From Paraburkholderia fungorum (GTDB lineage: Bacteria > Pseudomonadota > Gammaproteobacteria > Burkholderiales > Burkholderiaceae), in NCBI RefSeq assembly GCF_902833645.1, contig NZ_CADFGE010000012.1, positions 124,001 through 188,000 of the forward strand: DNA of 64,000 nt, read 5' to 3'. Below the pieces are notes generated by a model, which was not told the DNA's origin, ran no database searches, and saw only the letters and a list, made by a program, of their open reading frames with translations. Positions 26,551 to 35,320 of this stretch are shown one piece after another. The first letter of the stretch is position 1, and every line of letters starts with the position of its first letter. A program made the position numbers and the translations under genes.

Positions 26551-27270
26551 CTAGCGCGGCGGCAATGCCCGCGACGGGTCGATCGAGCGGCCCTGATAAC
26601 GCAGTTCGAAGTGCAGCATGACACGATCGGTATCGGTGTCGCCCATTTCAGCGATTTTCTCGCCGCGCGCAACGGACTGCCCTTCTTTCACCAGCAGTAC
26701 GCGGTTGTGCGCATAGGCGGTCAGATACTCGGCATTGTGCTTGATAATCAGCAGGTTGCCATAACCGCGCAAGCCGTTACCCGCATAGACCACCGTGCCG
26801 GCCGCCGCGGCGACCACCGGGGTGCCTGCTGCCGCCGAAATGTCGATGCCCTTCGAATTGCCGCCGTCGAAGCGCCGGATTATCGTGCCGTCGGCCGGCC
26901 ATACCAGCGATATGGTCGAAACCGGCGCGGGCGACGGCGAGCTATCGGCGGGCGCCGGGCGCGGCGCAGTTGAAGCGCTCGCACTGCCTGCGCCGCTGCT
27001 ACGGACCGCCCCGCTCGTGGACGATGCCGCATTGCCCGGTGGCGCGACGCGCAGCACCTGGCCCACCTCGATGCTGTCCGGGTTGGTCAAATTGTTCCAG
27101 CGCGCGATGCTTTGCACCGATTGCCGGTTGCTGCGCGCGATCTTCGACAGCGTATCGCCCCGTTCGACGCGATAAAAACCAGGTCCCACCGGAGCGGAGC
27201 CGCACGCAGCGAGCACCGCCAATAACGACGCGCAGGCGAGCCGTTTCACCATTCTTGTTCTGTTGAGCAT
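26551..27270 (-). CDS. NlpD-like lipoprotein: LysM plus degenerate LytM (M23) domain
   Basis: 239 residues. There is a lipoprotein signal with lipobox LAAC, a LysM peptidoglycan-binding domain (about 31-77: YRVERGDTLSKIARSNRQSV), a Ser/Ala/Pro linker, and a C-terminal M23/LytM domain (about 120-237). In active M23 peptidases the zinc ligands are HxxxD and HxH. Here the first is N-S-K-G-I-D, with Asn where His is expected, and the last is M-L-H-F-E, with Met for the first His. So it should not cut; like NlpD, EnvC or YgeR it probably activates amidases. The ATG at 27270 has GAGG upstream. Confidence 0.88.
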   Translation of the reverse strand: MLNRTRMVKRLACASLLAVLAACGSAPVGPGFYRVERGDTLSKIARSNRQSVQSIARWNNLTNPDSIEVGQVLRVAPPGNAASSTSGAVRSSGAGSASASTAPRPAPADSSPSPAPVSTISLVWPADGTIIRRFDGGNSKGIDISAAAGTPVVAAAAGTVVYAGNGLRGYGNLLIIKHNAEYLTAYAHNRVLLVKEGQSVARGEKIAEMGDTDTDRVMLHFELRYQGRSIDPSRALPPR

Positions 27271-27453
27271 TGGACCTCGCAAAGCGCTGCCACGCGCCGA
27301 TCCTGATCACGCGGCAGGTAAGTGCAAAGCGTCCGATTCTAACGGTTTTGCGCTGCAGCACCCGAAAAACGGATGTCGAGGCGGGTGCGCACACCGGATT
27401 ACGCGGCGAATGCTGCGTAATCCGGCACGTAGCAAGGTGCGGAAAATCGGCAA

Positions 27454-28386
27454 TCAGCGCGGGTTGCCGGCGTTATCAGCGACGTTCTCGCTGACGGTAA
27501 TACGCAGCGTCGCCATTTCGGTTTCGCCTGCTTCGAGCCAGCGCAACCCCATGCCGTTGTGGATCGCGTCCGGCAGGCCCAGCCACGGCTCGACGCAGAA
27601 GAAGTCCGAGTCCGCGGCTTCGGTCCATGTCGTGACCGCGTACCAGGGCAGCGAGTCCGGCCGTTGCAGATCGATCGTGATGCGCCGGTTCAGACCTGGC
27701 GCGACCACGCGCACGCGTTGGTCCGGCTCACCGACGAGACAATGGAAGCGATCCTGAATGCGCGCCTCGTCGAACGTGTAGCGCGCCGCGCCCGGCTCGG
27801 CGGCACTGATCGAGCCATCGTCCTGCTGATAACGCCGCTCGGTGCGCGGCAGTTCCAGCGAGGTTTCGGCGCGTTGCGTGTGCGGCAGCGTGAAATAGAA
27901 GTGATGACCCGCGTAATAGGGCAGCCGCGTGTTGCCGGTGTTGGTCGTGCTTAGCGTGACGTCCAGCGCATGCGTATCGGCAAGCCGGTAGATTGCCTCG
28001 AAGCGGAAACCGAACGGATAGCCGGCGCGTGTCGCGTCGCTATCGGTGAGGGTCATGCGCAAGCCGGCGCCGTTCACGTCCGCGTGGGCTTCGAAGGGCA
28101 GATCGCGGGCAAAGCCGTGCATCGGCAATGCGCGCACCGTGCCTTGTGCGTCACGCCAGTAGCCGATCTTGCCGTCGACACGATGCCGGCCGAGAAACGG
28201 GAAGAGCAGCGGGTTGCCGCCACGAATTCTCGCGGGTTGGCTCCAGTCGGCGTTTTCGGGCCAATGGATCACCTCCTTGTCGTCGATGGTCCACGACAAG
28301 AGACGGCCACCGGCTTGCGGCGCGAAACGGAGCACGGAGGTGTCCTGGGCGATCTCGAGAATGTCCTGTTGCGGGGAGAGCGGCAT
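27454..28386 (-). CDS. Aldose 1-epimerase (mutarotase) family protein
   Basis: 310 residues. Galactose-mutarotase-like beta-sandwich: GGRLLSWTIDDKEVIHWPE at the N-terminus, GGNPLLFPFLGRHRVDG near 60, MHGFARDLPFE near 90 with the catalytic-type His, YYAGHHFYFTLP near 155 with the second His, and FFCVEPWLGLPDAI near 265 with the catalytic Glu. These enzymes interconvert sugar anomers; the divergent subgroup may act on hexose-6-phosphates or other sugars. The ATG at 28386 (MPLSPQQDILEIAQD) is chosen; the 29-residue upstream extension is low-complexity. No sugar operon surrounds it. Confidence 0.88.
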   Translation of the reverse strand: MPLSPQQDILEIAQDTSVLRFAPQAGGRLLSWTIDDKEVIHWPENADWSQPARIRGGNPLLFPFLGRHRVDGKIGYWRDAQGTVRALPMHGFARDLPFEAHADVNGAGLRMTLTDSDATRAGYPFGFRFEAIYRLADTHALDVTLSTTNTGNTRLPYYAGHHFYFTLPHTQRAETSLELPRTERRYQQDDGSISAAEPGAARYTFDEARIQDRFHCLVGEPDQRVRVVAPGLNRRITIDLQRPDSLPWYAVTTWTEAADSDFFCVEPWLGLPDAIHNGMGLRWLEAGETEMATLRITVSENVADNAGNPR

Positions 28387-28655
28387 GGTCGGTGGGCTGG
28401 TGGATAAAGGGTTGAGGGTGGTTTGAAGGTGCTTCGGCGGCGCGATAAATGTGGGCGAGCGTGACTCGAACACAGGTTGAGGACGTCCGGGCGGCGCTGC
28501 GCGGCAACTCGCGACGGGACGATTCTGCGCTGCTTTGCGCTACGGGGAAACCCTTCTGGGGAAATTGCGGGTGGTCTGGAAGCCCCAACCTTGCCGATAA
28601 TCCGTTGACTGCCCGGTAACATTGACGATCGGGCGAGACCGGCTCAGGAGGCGTG

Positions 28656-28742
28656 ATGGATCTGGCAATGGCAATGGGTTTGACGCTGTTCGGCATGTTC
28701 GCGGCAAGCACTGTCTACTTCTTCTACAAGCTCGAACGTTGA
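28656..28742 (+). CDS. Very small membrane protein, 28 residues
   Basis: The frame MDLAMAMGLTLFGMFAASTV then YFFYKLER ends in TGA. It is almost entirely one membrane helix with a basic end. A consensus AGGAGG (28646-28651) stands 4 nt before the ATG, which makes translation likely. It is divergent from the epimerase and upstream of uppP. I do not recognise it; its size and shape resemble regulatory small membrane proteins of transporters or respiratory complexes. Confidence 0.6.
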   Translation: MDLAMAMGLTLFGMFAASTVYFFYKLER

Positions 28743-29042
28743 TCCGGTCGTAGCCCGCCTCATTTTCTGCTGGGCTATCGGCACGAGCCCGGCGTGAGTC
28801 AGGCGCGTCCAGCGCTTTGAATCCCTCGCGATGGCTGGGCGGCCGACGGCGGCGCCCCGTTTCTTTTCCGCGGCGTAACAACGGTTTCCAGTTGTGACGC
28901 AGCGCGTCATTATTTCCCCGAATGTGGCCCAAACGCTTGGCGCTGACTTTGCAGCCAGGCATAATCGGTGCGCTTTTGACGCGCCGTCGATTTTCTATTG
29001 CGGCGCGCTGTTCCCCGACATTTTCCTTACAAGGACCGCCGC

Positions 29043-29873
29043 GTGAACCTGTCGTTTCTGATTTTCCTGAGCGTGCTGCAAGGCGTCACCGAACTGTTTC
29101 CGGTCAGCAGCCTAGGCCATACGCTGCTTGTGCCCGCATTGTTCGGTATGCATATCGACAAGCATGCGCCGCAATTGCTGCCGTTCCTCGTCGCGTTGCA
29201 CCTCGGTACGGCCTTCGCGTTGCTGTGGTACTTCCGCAAGCGTTGGTGCGAGTTGGTGCGGGGCTTCTTCGCGTCGCTCGGCGGCCGTCCCAACGACAAC
29301 GCACACATGATGTGGGCGCTCATCATCGGCACGATTCCGGCGGGTCTCGTTGGGTTGATCCTGGAGAAACGTCTTGAGCGGATTTTCCACGATCTGCGCA
29401 TCGTCGCCATCGCGCTGATCGTGAACGGCGTGCTGCTGTGGTTCGGCGATCGCCTGCAACGGTCGCGCGCACATCAGGCGCCGGAGAAGCTGACTTTCCG
29501 CCAGGCGTTTTTTGTCGGCCTCGCTCAGATTGGCGCGTTGATTCCGGGTTTCTCGCGTAGCGGGCTCACGATGATCGCCGGCAATGCGGCCGGCCTGACG
29601 ACCGAGAAGGCCGCCGAGTTCTCGTTCCTGCTCGGCACGCCGATCATCTTCGCGGCCGGCGTACTCGAATTGCCGAAACTGTTTCATGCGCCAGGCCAAC
29701 TCGCCGATGCATTGCTCGGCGGCGTGCTGACTGCAATCGCCGCCTATCTCAGCGTGCGTTTCCTGATGCGTTATTTCGAAGGCCGCGGACGTCTGGCTTC
29801 GTTCGGCGTGTATTGCGTAATCGCGGGGATCGTGTTCCTCGGCTGGTTTATGCTGCATCCGCAGCCGGTCTGA
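29043..29873 (+). CDS. uppP: Undecaprenyl-diphosphatase UppP (BacA)
   Basis: 276 residues, the standard length. UppP removes a phosphate from undecaprenyl diphosphate on the outer face of the inner membrane, recycling the lipid carrier for peptidoglycan and O-antigen synthesis; overproduction gives bacitracin resistance. Motif 1 is LQGVTELFPVSSLGH near residue 10; motif 2, PGFSRSGLTMIAG, is near 170. About eight hydrophobic segments are present. The start is GTG at 29043 after AAGGA; it gives the family N-terminus, and residues from an earlier ATG do not fit. Confidence 0.95.
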   Translation: MNLSFLIFLSVLQGVTELFPVSSLGHTLLVPALFGMHIDKHAPQLLPFLVALHLGTAFALLWYFRKRWCELVRGFFASLGGRPNDNAHMMWALIIGTIPAGLVGLILEKRLERIFHDLRIVAIALIVNGVLLWFGDRLQRSRAHQAPEKLTFRQAFFVGLAQIGALIPGFSRSGLTMIAGNAAGLTTEKAAEFSFLLGTPIIFAAGVLELPKLFHAPGQLADALLGGVLTAIAAYLSVRFLMRYFEGRGRLASFGVYCVIAGIVFLGWFMLHPQPV

Positions 29874-30194
29874 TCGCGGCCGACATGTGCGCGGCCATGC
29901 GCTGAGTGCTAACAGGCGCCTGACGGGCTACTGGCGGGCAAGAAACGATCGGTTATAATCCGGGCCCGGCTCAAGTCGCTGGGCCCGTTTGTTTTGCGAG
30001 TTTTGCGACGTTCCGCCCCCGCGGGGTTGCTGGGCCGGAGCGGATTTCCACAGTCCGTGGCCCGCTCAGTTACAATTTCGGTATCTGACTGGACCGTGCC
30101 GCAGCGATATTGCACAGGTTCCAGCGCCCGATGCGGGTTCCCATTGCGGGCGATGCATGTTGTACACGTTCGTGTAGCGTCGCCTCACTTCATT
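29874..30194. other. uppP to tRNA-Arg intergenic region
   Basis: Contains the uppP terminator hairpin (29961-29995) and a perfect TATAAT at 29954-29959 whose downstream side is that hairpin and which lacks a matching -35. A TACAAT at about 30072 and the stretch 30130-30180 are the likely places for the tRNA-Arg promoter, but no clear -35/-10 pair stands out. No coding frame is convincing. Confidence 0.5.
29961..29995 (+). terminator. Terminator after uppP
   Basis: CGGGCCC (29961-29967) pairs with GGGCCCG (29981-29987), loop 13 nt, followed by TTTGTTTT. It is 88 nt after the uppP stop. Confidence 0.7.
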
Positions 30195-30268
30195 ACGGCA
30201 GTAGCTCAGCTGGATAGAGCATCGGCCTTCTAAGCCGAGGGTGGGGGGTTCGAGTCCCTCCTGCCGTA
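30195..30268 (+). tRNA. tRNA-Arg(TCT)
   Basis: The acceptor ACGGCAG (30195-30201) pairs with CTGCCGT (30261-30267). The anticodon stem TCGGC/GCCGA encloses CTTCTAA, giving anticodon UCU for AGA codons. The D arm AGCTCAGCTGGATAGAGC and T arm GGTTCGAGTCC are standard. CCA is not encoded. Confidence 0.94.
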
Positions 30269-30330
30269 CTTCAAAAACTTAGGCCTCGCGCATCGCGCCT
30301 CACAGCAGCGGTGCGCGCCTGACCCTTCCT

Positions 30331-30714
30331 TCATCCCGCCGGCTGCACTTCGATCGAATCGACCCGGTTCGGATAGAACGCCAGATGCTGCGCGATCTCT
30401 TTCACGGGCGCGTAGGGCGATTCGTAGGTCCAGACCGCATTCACCGTACGCTCGCCGCCGATCGGAATGCTGTAATACGCGCAATCGCCCTTGTACGGGC
30501 AATAGGTTGCGTGATCGGTGCGCTCCAGCAGTGTCATCTCGACGTCGTTGCGCGGAATGTAATACACCGGCGGATACGACGCCTCACGCAGTACGAGCGC
30601 ATTGCGTGTATCCGCGATCACGCGGCCGGCTACCGTCACCACCACGCGAGCCTGGGCTGGCTCGACTGTAATCGGATGATCGGGCCCGGGGACCTTGATG
30701 GTTTTCTCAGTCAT
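30331..30714 (-). CDS. DUF427-family protein
   Basis: 127 residues. The DUF427 fold shows as VVVTVAGRVIADTRNALVLRE, then YPPVYYIPRNDVEM, TYCPYKGDCAYYSI and the end AFYPNRVDSIEV. Function not established; the fold resembles a small beta-barrel. The ATG at 30714 follows CAGGAG; the longer in-frame reading to 30915 is not conserved-looking. It lies between tRNA-Arg and the phosphoesterase. Confidence 0.88.
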   Translation of the reverse strand: MTEKTIKVPGPDHPITVEPAQARVVVTVAGRVIADTRNALVLREASYPPVYYIPRNDVEMTLLERTDHATYCPYKGDCAYYSIPIGGERTVNAVWTYESPYAPVKEIAQHLAFYPNRVDSIEVQPAG

Positions 30715-30918
30715 GCTGTCGAACTCCTGGATGAGTGGGCAAATCCACAATTCGTTGCCAAGCGGCAAGCGGTTGCGAGCGATTGCAAGCGGCCATCGGC
30801 GCGAATGATCGCGTCCTGCGTCGAAGCATACGCCGCTCATGAAAACGCGTTGTGTCGCCGCCTGCTCCGCGACACGCCGCGTATGCCGTGTTGCGTCGTC
30901 CTGTTCTTCGCGCAACGA

Positions 30919-30947
30919 AAACGAAAAAGGGCAGCCGAAGCTGCCCT
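30919..30947 (-). terminator. Terminator after the phosphoesterase gene
   Basis: On the minus strand AGGGCAGC (30940-30947) and GCTGCCCT (30928-30935) form an 8-bp stem with a TTCG loop, followed by TTTT and further Ts. It is about 66 nt past the phosphoesterase stop. Confidence 0.8.
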
Positions 30948-31013
30948 GTCAAAGTCCCGTCATCAAGCGGACTGTTGCTTACCGACTTTACGTGTCTGTG
31001 AATCGCGAACCGT

Positions 31014-32594
31014 TCACTGTTTGATATTCAACGCCGCCGTCAAATCACCCATCGGCTTGCTGCCGTTGCTGACCAGCGCCGCATCGCGTGTGGCGATACC
31101 CGGCAGCGTCGGCAGCGAATAACGGCGCGTGATGAAGCGCAGAATTGACGTCGTGTCGTATTGCGTGTGATCGACGAAACCCTTCTTCGCGTATGGCGAG
31201 ATGATCAGCGCGGGAATGCGCGTGCCCGGACCCCAGCGATCGGCCTTCGGCGGCGCCACGTGATCCCAGAAGCCGCCGTTCTCGTCATATGTCACCACCA
31301 CCAGCATGTTGTTCCACTGCGGGCTTTTCTGCAGATGCGAGATCACGTCGGCAATGTGCTGGTCGCCCGATGCAACGTCGGTATAGCCCGGGTGTTCATT
31401 CAAGTTGCCCTGCGGCTTGTAGAACGACACCTGCGGCAGCGTGCCCGCGTCGATTGCCTTGATGAACTCGGAGCCTGCGAGACCACCGTCGAGCAAGTGC
31501 TGCGAACGGTTGGCCGAGCCCGGTGCGAGGTCGGCGAAGTAGTTGAATGGCTGGTGATGCGGCTGGAAGTTCGGCGCCGTCAGATTCGCGCCGTAGATCA
31601 CATTTGACGTGCCGTTCTGCGCCGCCGAGACCGCCGCTCCCCATGCGCCGCCGTACCACGCCCACGACACCTTCGCGTTGTTCAGCAGATCGCCGATATG
31701 CTGTTGCGTCTGGGCCGGCAGCGTGGTGGCCGCGCCGGGGTCGGCGAGGTTCGCGTCGCCGCCCGAAGCCGGCTTGTTGCCGCTCGGCTGATACGGCGGC
31801 TGCATCGTGTTGACCGCGTAGAAGTCAGGCGTCAGGTTGCCCGAATTCACGTACTTGGGCGCGCCGGTCAAGGCCGATGCCGGCGAGTTGGCCGCTACCT
31901 TCAGTGTGACGCCGTCGCTTTCGACCGCGGAGATCGAATTGACCGCCGGGCTCTTGTCCGCGTTCGGGTAGGTCGGCGTACACGCGCACACCAGCCACTG
32001 GTGATTCAGGAACGAGCCGCCGAACGCGCCCATGAAGAAGTTGTCGGCCAGCGTGTATTGCTGGGCGATTTTCCACAGCGGCAGCTTGTCAGCGTTGAGC
32101 GTGTAGTGACCCATGACGAGACCGCCCGAATCCGCCCACGCGGCGAACTTGTCGTTCTTGCCGCCGTTGATCTGCATCTGGTTTTCATAGAAGCGGTGAT
32201 ACAGATCGCGCGTCGTGGCCGTGATCGGCGTATTGAAGCCGTTCGGATCGTCGATGGCGAATGGGCTGTTCGGCAGATTGGCGGTCATCGCTTGCGTCAC
32301 CGCCGGCGTCACGCCGGTTTGCGTCAGGCCGTTCCACACTTGCGGCAACGTGGCGAGCGGTGTGCCGTTGCGGTCGACCTGCATGGCGCTTGCCGCCGTT
32401 ACATTCTGCAGACCGTTGGCGCCCGGGAAGTTGCCGTAGAGATTGTCGAAGCTGCGGTTCTCCGCATAGATCACCACGACCGTCTTGATCGACGTGATGT
32501 CCGGCTGAGCCGTGACATCGTCGCCGCCGCACGCATACAAGCTTAGCGCTGCTGCGATCGCGATAGGCGTCGCGCAGATCAGTTTTTTGTTCAT
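31014..32594 (-). CDS. Secreted phosphoesterase (phospholipase C / acid phosphatase AcpA family)
   Basis: 526 residues. MNKKLICATPIAIAAALSLYAC is a lipoprotein-type signal (lipobox LYAC). The catalytic domain of the PF04185 family follows: VVVIYAENRSFDNLYGNFPG near residue 40 carries the metal/nucleophile region, and YDENGGFWDHVAPP near 430 the second metal site; a KKGFVDHTQYDTTSILRFI segment is near 470. Members cleave phosphate esters of lipids or small molecules outside the cytoplasm. A possible Pho box lies 87 bp upstream (32681-32698), which would make it a phosphate-scavenging enzyme. The exact substrate is not deducible. Confidence 0.9.
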   Translation of the reverse strand: MNKKLICATPIAIAAALSLYACGGDDVTAQPDITSIKTVVVIYAENRSFDNLYGNFPGANGLQNVTAASAMQVDRNGTPLATLPQVWNGLTQTGVTPAVTQAMTANLPNSPFAIDDPNGFNTPITATTRDLYHRFYENQMQINGGKNDKFAAWADSGGLVMGHYTLNADKLPLWKIAQQYTLADNFFMGAFGGSFLNHQWLVCACTPTYPNADKSPAVNSISAVESDGVTLKVAANSPASALTGAPKYVNSGNLTPDFYAVNTMQPPYQPSGNKPASGGDANLADPGAATTLPAQTQQHIGDLLNNAKVSWAWYGGAWGAAVSAAQNGTSNVIYGANLTAPNFQPHHQPFNYFADLAPGSANRSQHLLDGGLAGSEFIKAIDAGTLPQVSFYKPQGNLNEHPGYTDVASGDQHIADVISHLQKSPQWNNMLVVVTYDENGGFWDHVAPPKADRWGPGTRIPALIISPYAKKGFVDHTQYDTTSILRFITRRYSLPTLPGIATRDAALVSNGSKPMGDLTAALNIKQ

Positions 32595-32680
32595 TGGGTG
32601 TGTGTTCTCTCTCTCGCGTTGGGGACCGGTCAGGCACCGTGCTTACAGACTGACCGCGAGAGAAAGTTTGAATAAGGAGT

Positions 32681-32698
32681 TTGACAGAAAGATGTAAA
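32681..32698 (-). promoter_or_regulatory. Possible PhoB box upstream of the phosphoesterase
   Basis: On the minus strand TTTACAT-CTTT-CTGTCAA: the second half-site matches the PhoB consensus at six of seven positions, the first at four, and the phase is 11 bp. It is 87 bp before the ATG. The single, weak half-site makes this much less certain than the olsB and pstS sites. Confidence 0.4.
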
Positions 32699-32808
32699 TA
32701 ATTACGAATTGCCTCTTTTTCAAAATTTTCGTCGGCTGTATGTCATTTTGGCGACATGCAGGTGAAATACGCTTGCCGACTTCGATATCGCAAATTCACA
32801 CCATCCAT

Positions 32809-34311
32809 ATGCGGCTTGGTCTCACGGGGATTCGGGAAACGGCGGCTCAGCCGCAGGCGCAGCGGGGCGCGATACCAGCAAGCACAGGCGCAGGGCTCGC
32901 AAAGCTGACTTTGGCGCTCACGGTGGTTATCCTGAGCCTTGCAGCGTGCGATGCTGGCTCGTCGACAGCCGATAGTAATAGTAGTGAAATAAATAGTAAT
33001 GTTAATGAAAGAATAAATGGTCAAGTAAATGCCCGGGCAAATCCGCACGCCAATGCAAGCGTGGAGATTGCGCCTAAAGCGTCTGCATTGCTTGCGGCTT
33101 CTGCCGTGAAAGCGGCCGCGCAGCAAGGCGGCCAGACCCGCGCGCAAGTCTATGAATCCGTGCGGAAGATGACGGCGGTGGGCAAGCAGTTGTTCTTCGA
33201 CCCATCGCTATCCGGCTCGGGCAAGCTGGCGTGCGCGTCGTGCCACAGTCCCGACCATGCTTTCTCGCCGGCGAATTCGCTGGCGGTCCAACTGGGCGGC
33301 AACGACATGCACCGCACCGGCATGCGTGCCGCGCCCACGCTTAAGTACCTGCAATCGGTGCCGGCGTTCGCCGAGCACTACCACGAGTCGGACGACGAAG
33401 GCGATGAAAGCGTCGATGCCGGGCCGACCGGTGGTTTGACGTGGGACGGCCGGGTCGATCGCGGCTCGGACCAGGCGCGCATTCCGCTGCTGTCGTCGTT
33501 CGAAATGGGCAGCTCGCCCGCGAAGGTCGCGGCGGCAGTGAAGGTTTCTCCGTATGCCGACGCTTTCCGCGCGGCCTTCGGCGACCATATTTTCGATAGT
33601 GACGAAGCCACCTTCAACGCCGTGCTGCAGGCGCTGGAAACCTTCGAGCAGACCCCGGAGATTTTCTACCCGTACACCAGCAAGTACGACGCGTATCTGG
33701 CGGGCAAGGCACAGTTGACCAAGGCCGAACTACACGGTCTGGAAGTGTTCAACGACGAAAAGAAAGGTAACTGCGCGAGTTGCCACATCAGTCAGCGCAG
33801 CATGGACGGCGCGCCGCCCCAGTTCAGCGACTTTGGGCTGATTGCGATCGGCGTGCCGCGCAACCGTGCGCTGCCGGTGAATCGCGATCCGCATTTCTAC
33901 GACCTCGGCGCATGCGGCCCGGAGCGTACCGACCTGGGCGGACGTGCTGAGTTTTGCGGCATCTTCCGCACGCCGACGCTGCGCAATGTTGCGTTGAAGA
34001 AGAGTTTTTTCCACAACGGCATCTATCATTCCCTCGATCAGGTGGTGCGTTTTTACGCGCAGCGCGACACCAACCCGGAGAAGTTCTATCCGGTCTCGAA
34101 GGGCAAGGTGCAGAAGTTCGACGACCTGCCGCAGCGTTACTGGGCCAATCTGAATACCGAGCCGCCGTTCGATCGCAAACCGGGTGACAAGCCGGCACTC
34201 GACGAGGCTGAAATCAAGGACGTGGTGGCGTTTCTGAATACGCTCACCGATGGGTACAAACTGGAAGACAAGCAGGGAAACAAACCGGAAAAGACCGCGG
34301 CAGCGAATTGA
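32809..34311 (+). CDS. Diheme cytochrome c peroxidase / MauG-like lipoprotein
   Basis: About 500 residues. The N-terminal region ends in a lipoprotein signal LTVVILSLAAC. A 35-residue Asn/Ser-rich linker follows (SNSSEINSNVNERINGQVNA), encoded by strikingly AT-rich DNA. Then come two CASCH heme-binding motifs, near residues 142 and 319, the first followed by AFSPANSLAVQLGG and the second by FGLIAIGVP. This is the bacterial di-heme peroxidase/MauG layout; it reduces peroxides or forms high-valent oxidants in the periplasm. The start is uncertain: ATG at 32809 or 32740, the latter adding 23 residues. Confidence 0.9.
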   Translation: MRLGLTGIRETAAQPQAQRGAIPASTGAGLAKLTLALTVVILSLAACDAGSSTADSNSSEINSNVNERINGQVNARANPHANASVEIAPKASALLAASAVKAAAQQGGQTRAQVYESVRKMTAVGKQLFFDPSLSGSGKLACASCHSPDHAFSPANSLAVQLGGNDMHRTGMRAAPTLKYLQSVPAFAEHYHESDDEGDESVDAGPTGGLTWDGRVDRGSDQARIPLLSSFEMGSSPAKVAAAVKVSPYADAFRAAFGDHIFDSDEATFNAVLQALETFEQTPEIFYPYTSKYDAYLAGKAQLTKAELHGLEVFNDEKKGNCASCHISQRSMDGAPPQFSDFGLIAIGVPRNRALPVNRDPHFYDLGACGPERTDLGGRAEFCGIFRTPTLRNVALKKSFFHNGIYHSLDQVVRFYAQRDTNPEKFYPVSKGKVQKFDDLPQRYWANLNTEPPFDRKPGDKPALDEAEIKDVVAFLNTLTDGYKLEDKQGNKPEKTAAAN

Positions 34312-34345
34312 TTGTCGGGCGCTGAGCGCGCCGCAGTGCGCGCGG

Positions 34346-34585
34346 TTAGATGCCTGCGCCGGCAAGGATGCAATAGCAGGCGGCCAGCAGTAGTGCGAAT
34401 GAGATCAGAAGGCATGCAACGCCTGCGCGCGTCAGCAGATTCGGCCAGCGTGCGAGGGGGAGCTTGTCCATTCGCACGATGCGCCGCGCAAGACCGGGAT
34501 CACGGCCGATGGCGAACGGCACCAGCGCGACGCAGAAGCACGCGAGCGCGACGGTGACGGTTTCGAGAGCAAGTGAGATGTCCAT
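34346..34585 (-). CDS. Small two-helix membrane protein, 79 residues
   Basis: Two hydrophobic segments (about 5-26 and 52-73) are separated by a charged loop RDPGLARRIVRMDKLPLARW. The ATG at 34585 is plausible though the ribosome site is weak. No family recognised. It converges with the peroxidase gene. An 8-bp hairpin GTCCCATA/TATGGGAC (34643-34664) lies upstream. Confidence 0.55.
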   Translation of the reverse strand: MDISLALETVTVALACFCVALVPFAIGRDPGLARRIVRMDKLPLARWPNLLTRAGVACLLISFALLLAACYCILAGAGI

Positions 34586-34848
34586 TAGGCGGGTTTGAAG
34601 CTCGAGCAGCGCAGTAGCGCGACAGACTTATCTTAGAAAGACGTCCCATAAAAAAGTATGGGACTGGTCCTAAAAGTCCTGGTGCCCGTCCGTCTGTCCG
34701 TCGGCTCGTCGGTTCCTGAGCGGGCGGAGCGGGCCGCGGCATCCGCAAGGCCATTTCGGGAGCGACATGCTATGCTTTTGGGGTCCAGATCATGAGCCGC
34801 CGCGGGCGCGCTCGATAGAGCCAAACCTTTCTTCGAGGAGTACCCTTC

Positions 34849-35238
34849 ATGTCGATGCGAACCCGTGCCCTGTTTCACTTGACCGTCGGTGGTCTGCTGC
34901 TTGGCGGCGCGATCGGCGCGCAAGCGGCGAACCTCGGTTTTCTGAACGACACGCCGATCAGCTACATGAAGCAACGCGATGTCGATTCGATCAAGGGCGC
35001 CGTCATCGGTGCGTTGAATGACAAGCAGGACGGCGAAAGCGTGAGCTGGGTCAACGAAGGCACCGGCAACAGCGTCAAGATCGACGCGACGATCACCATC
35101 GCCAGCACCGCGAAAGACGGCGAGCGCACCTGCCGCGACGTCGGCGTCGTACTGAATGCGAAAGGGCAGTCAATGACGCTGCGCCCGCAGTTCTGCAAGC
35201 AGGGTAGCGCTAACTGGCAATTGCAGAAAAAGCGCTGA
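34849..35238 (+). CDS. Secreted RT0821/Lpp0805-like surface-antigen domain protein
   Basis: 129 residues. A signal peptide (about 1-26, ending GAQA-AN) is followed by a small domain resembling the C-terminal domain of 17-kDa surface antigens: MKQRDVDSIKGAVIGALNDKQDGESVSWVNEGTGNSVKI, then TCRDVGVVLNAKG and a second Cys in QFCKQGSANWQLQ, which could form a disulfide. The usual N-terminal glycine-zipper is absent. GAGGAG lies 8 nt before the ATG. Function unknown. Confidence 0.75.
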   Translation: MSMRTRALFHLTVGGLLLGGAIGAQAANLGFLNDTPISYMKQRDVDSIKGAVIGALNDKQDGESVSWVNEGTGNSVKIDATITIASTAKDGERTCRDVGVVLNAKGQSMTLRPQFCKQGSANWQLQKKR

Positions 35239-35320
35239 GCGTGCCGGCGGGTATGACCATGCGTGTCGGCTTGCTGCCGGCGCTGCCTGAAACCACGCGT
35301 CCTTGCGGCGCAATGTGTCG

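Noticed and set aside
29954..29959. Perfect TATAAT after uppP
   Set aside because: No -35 at proper spacing, and it abuts the uppP terminator stem, so a promoter here is doubtful. Left as a note only.
30195..30268. tRNA-Arg as an island attachment site
   Set aside because: No integrase or phage gene follows within view.
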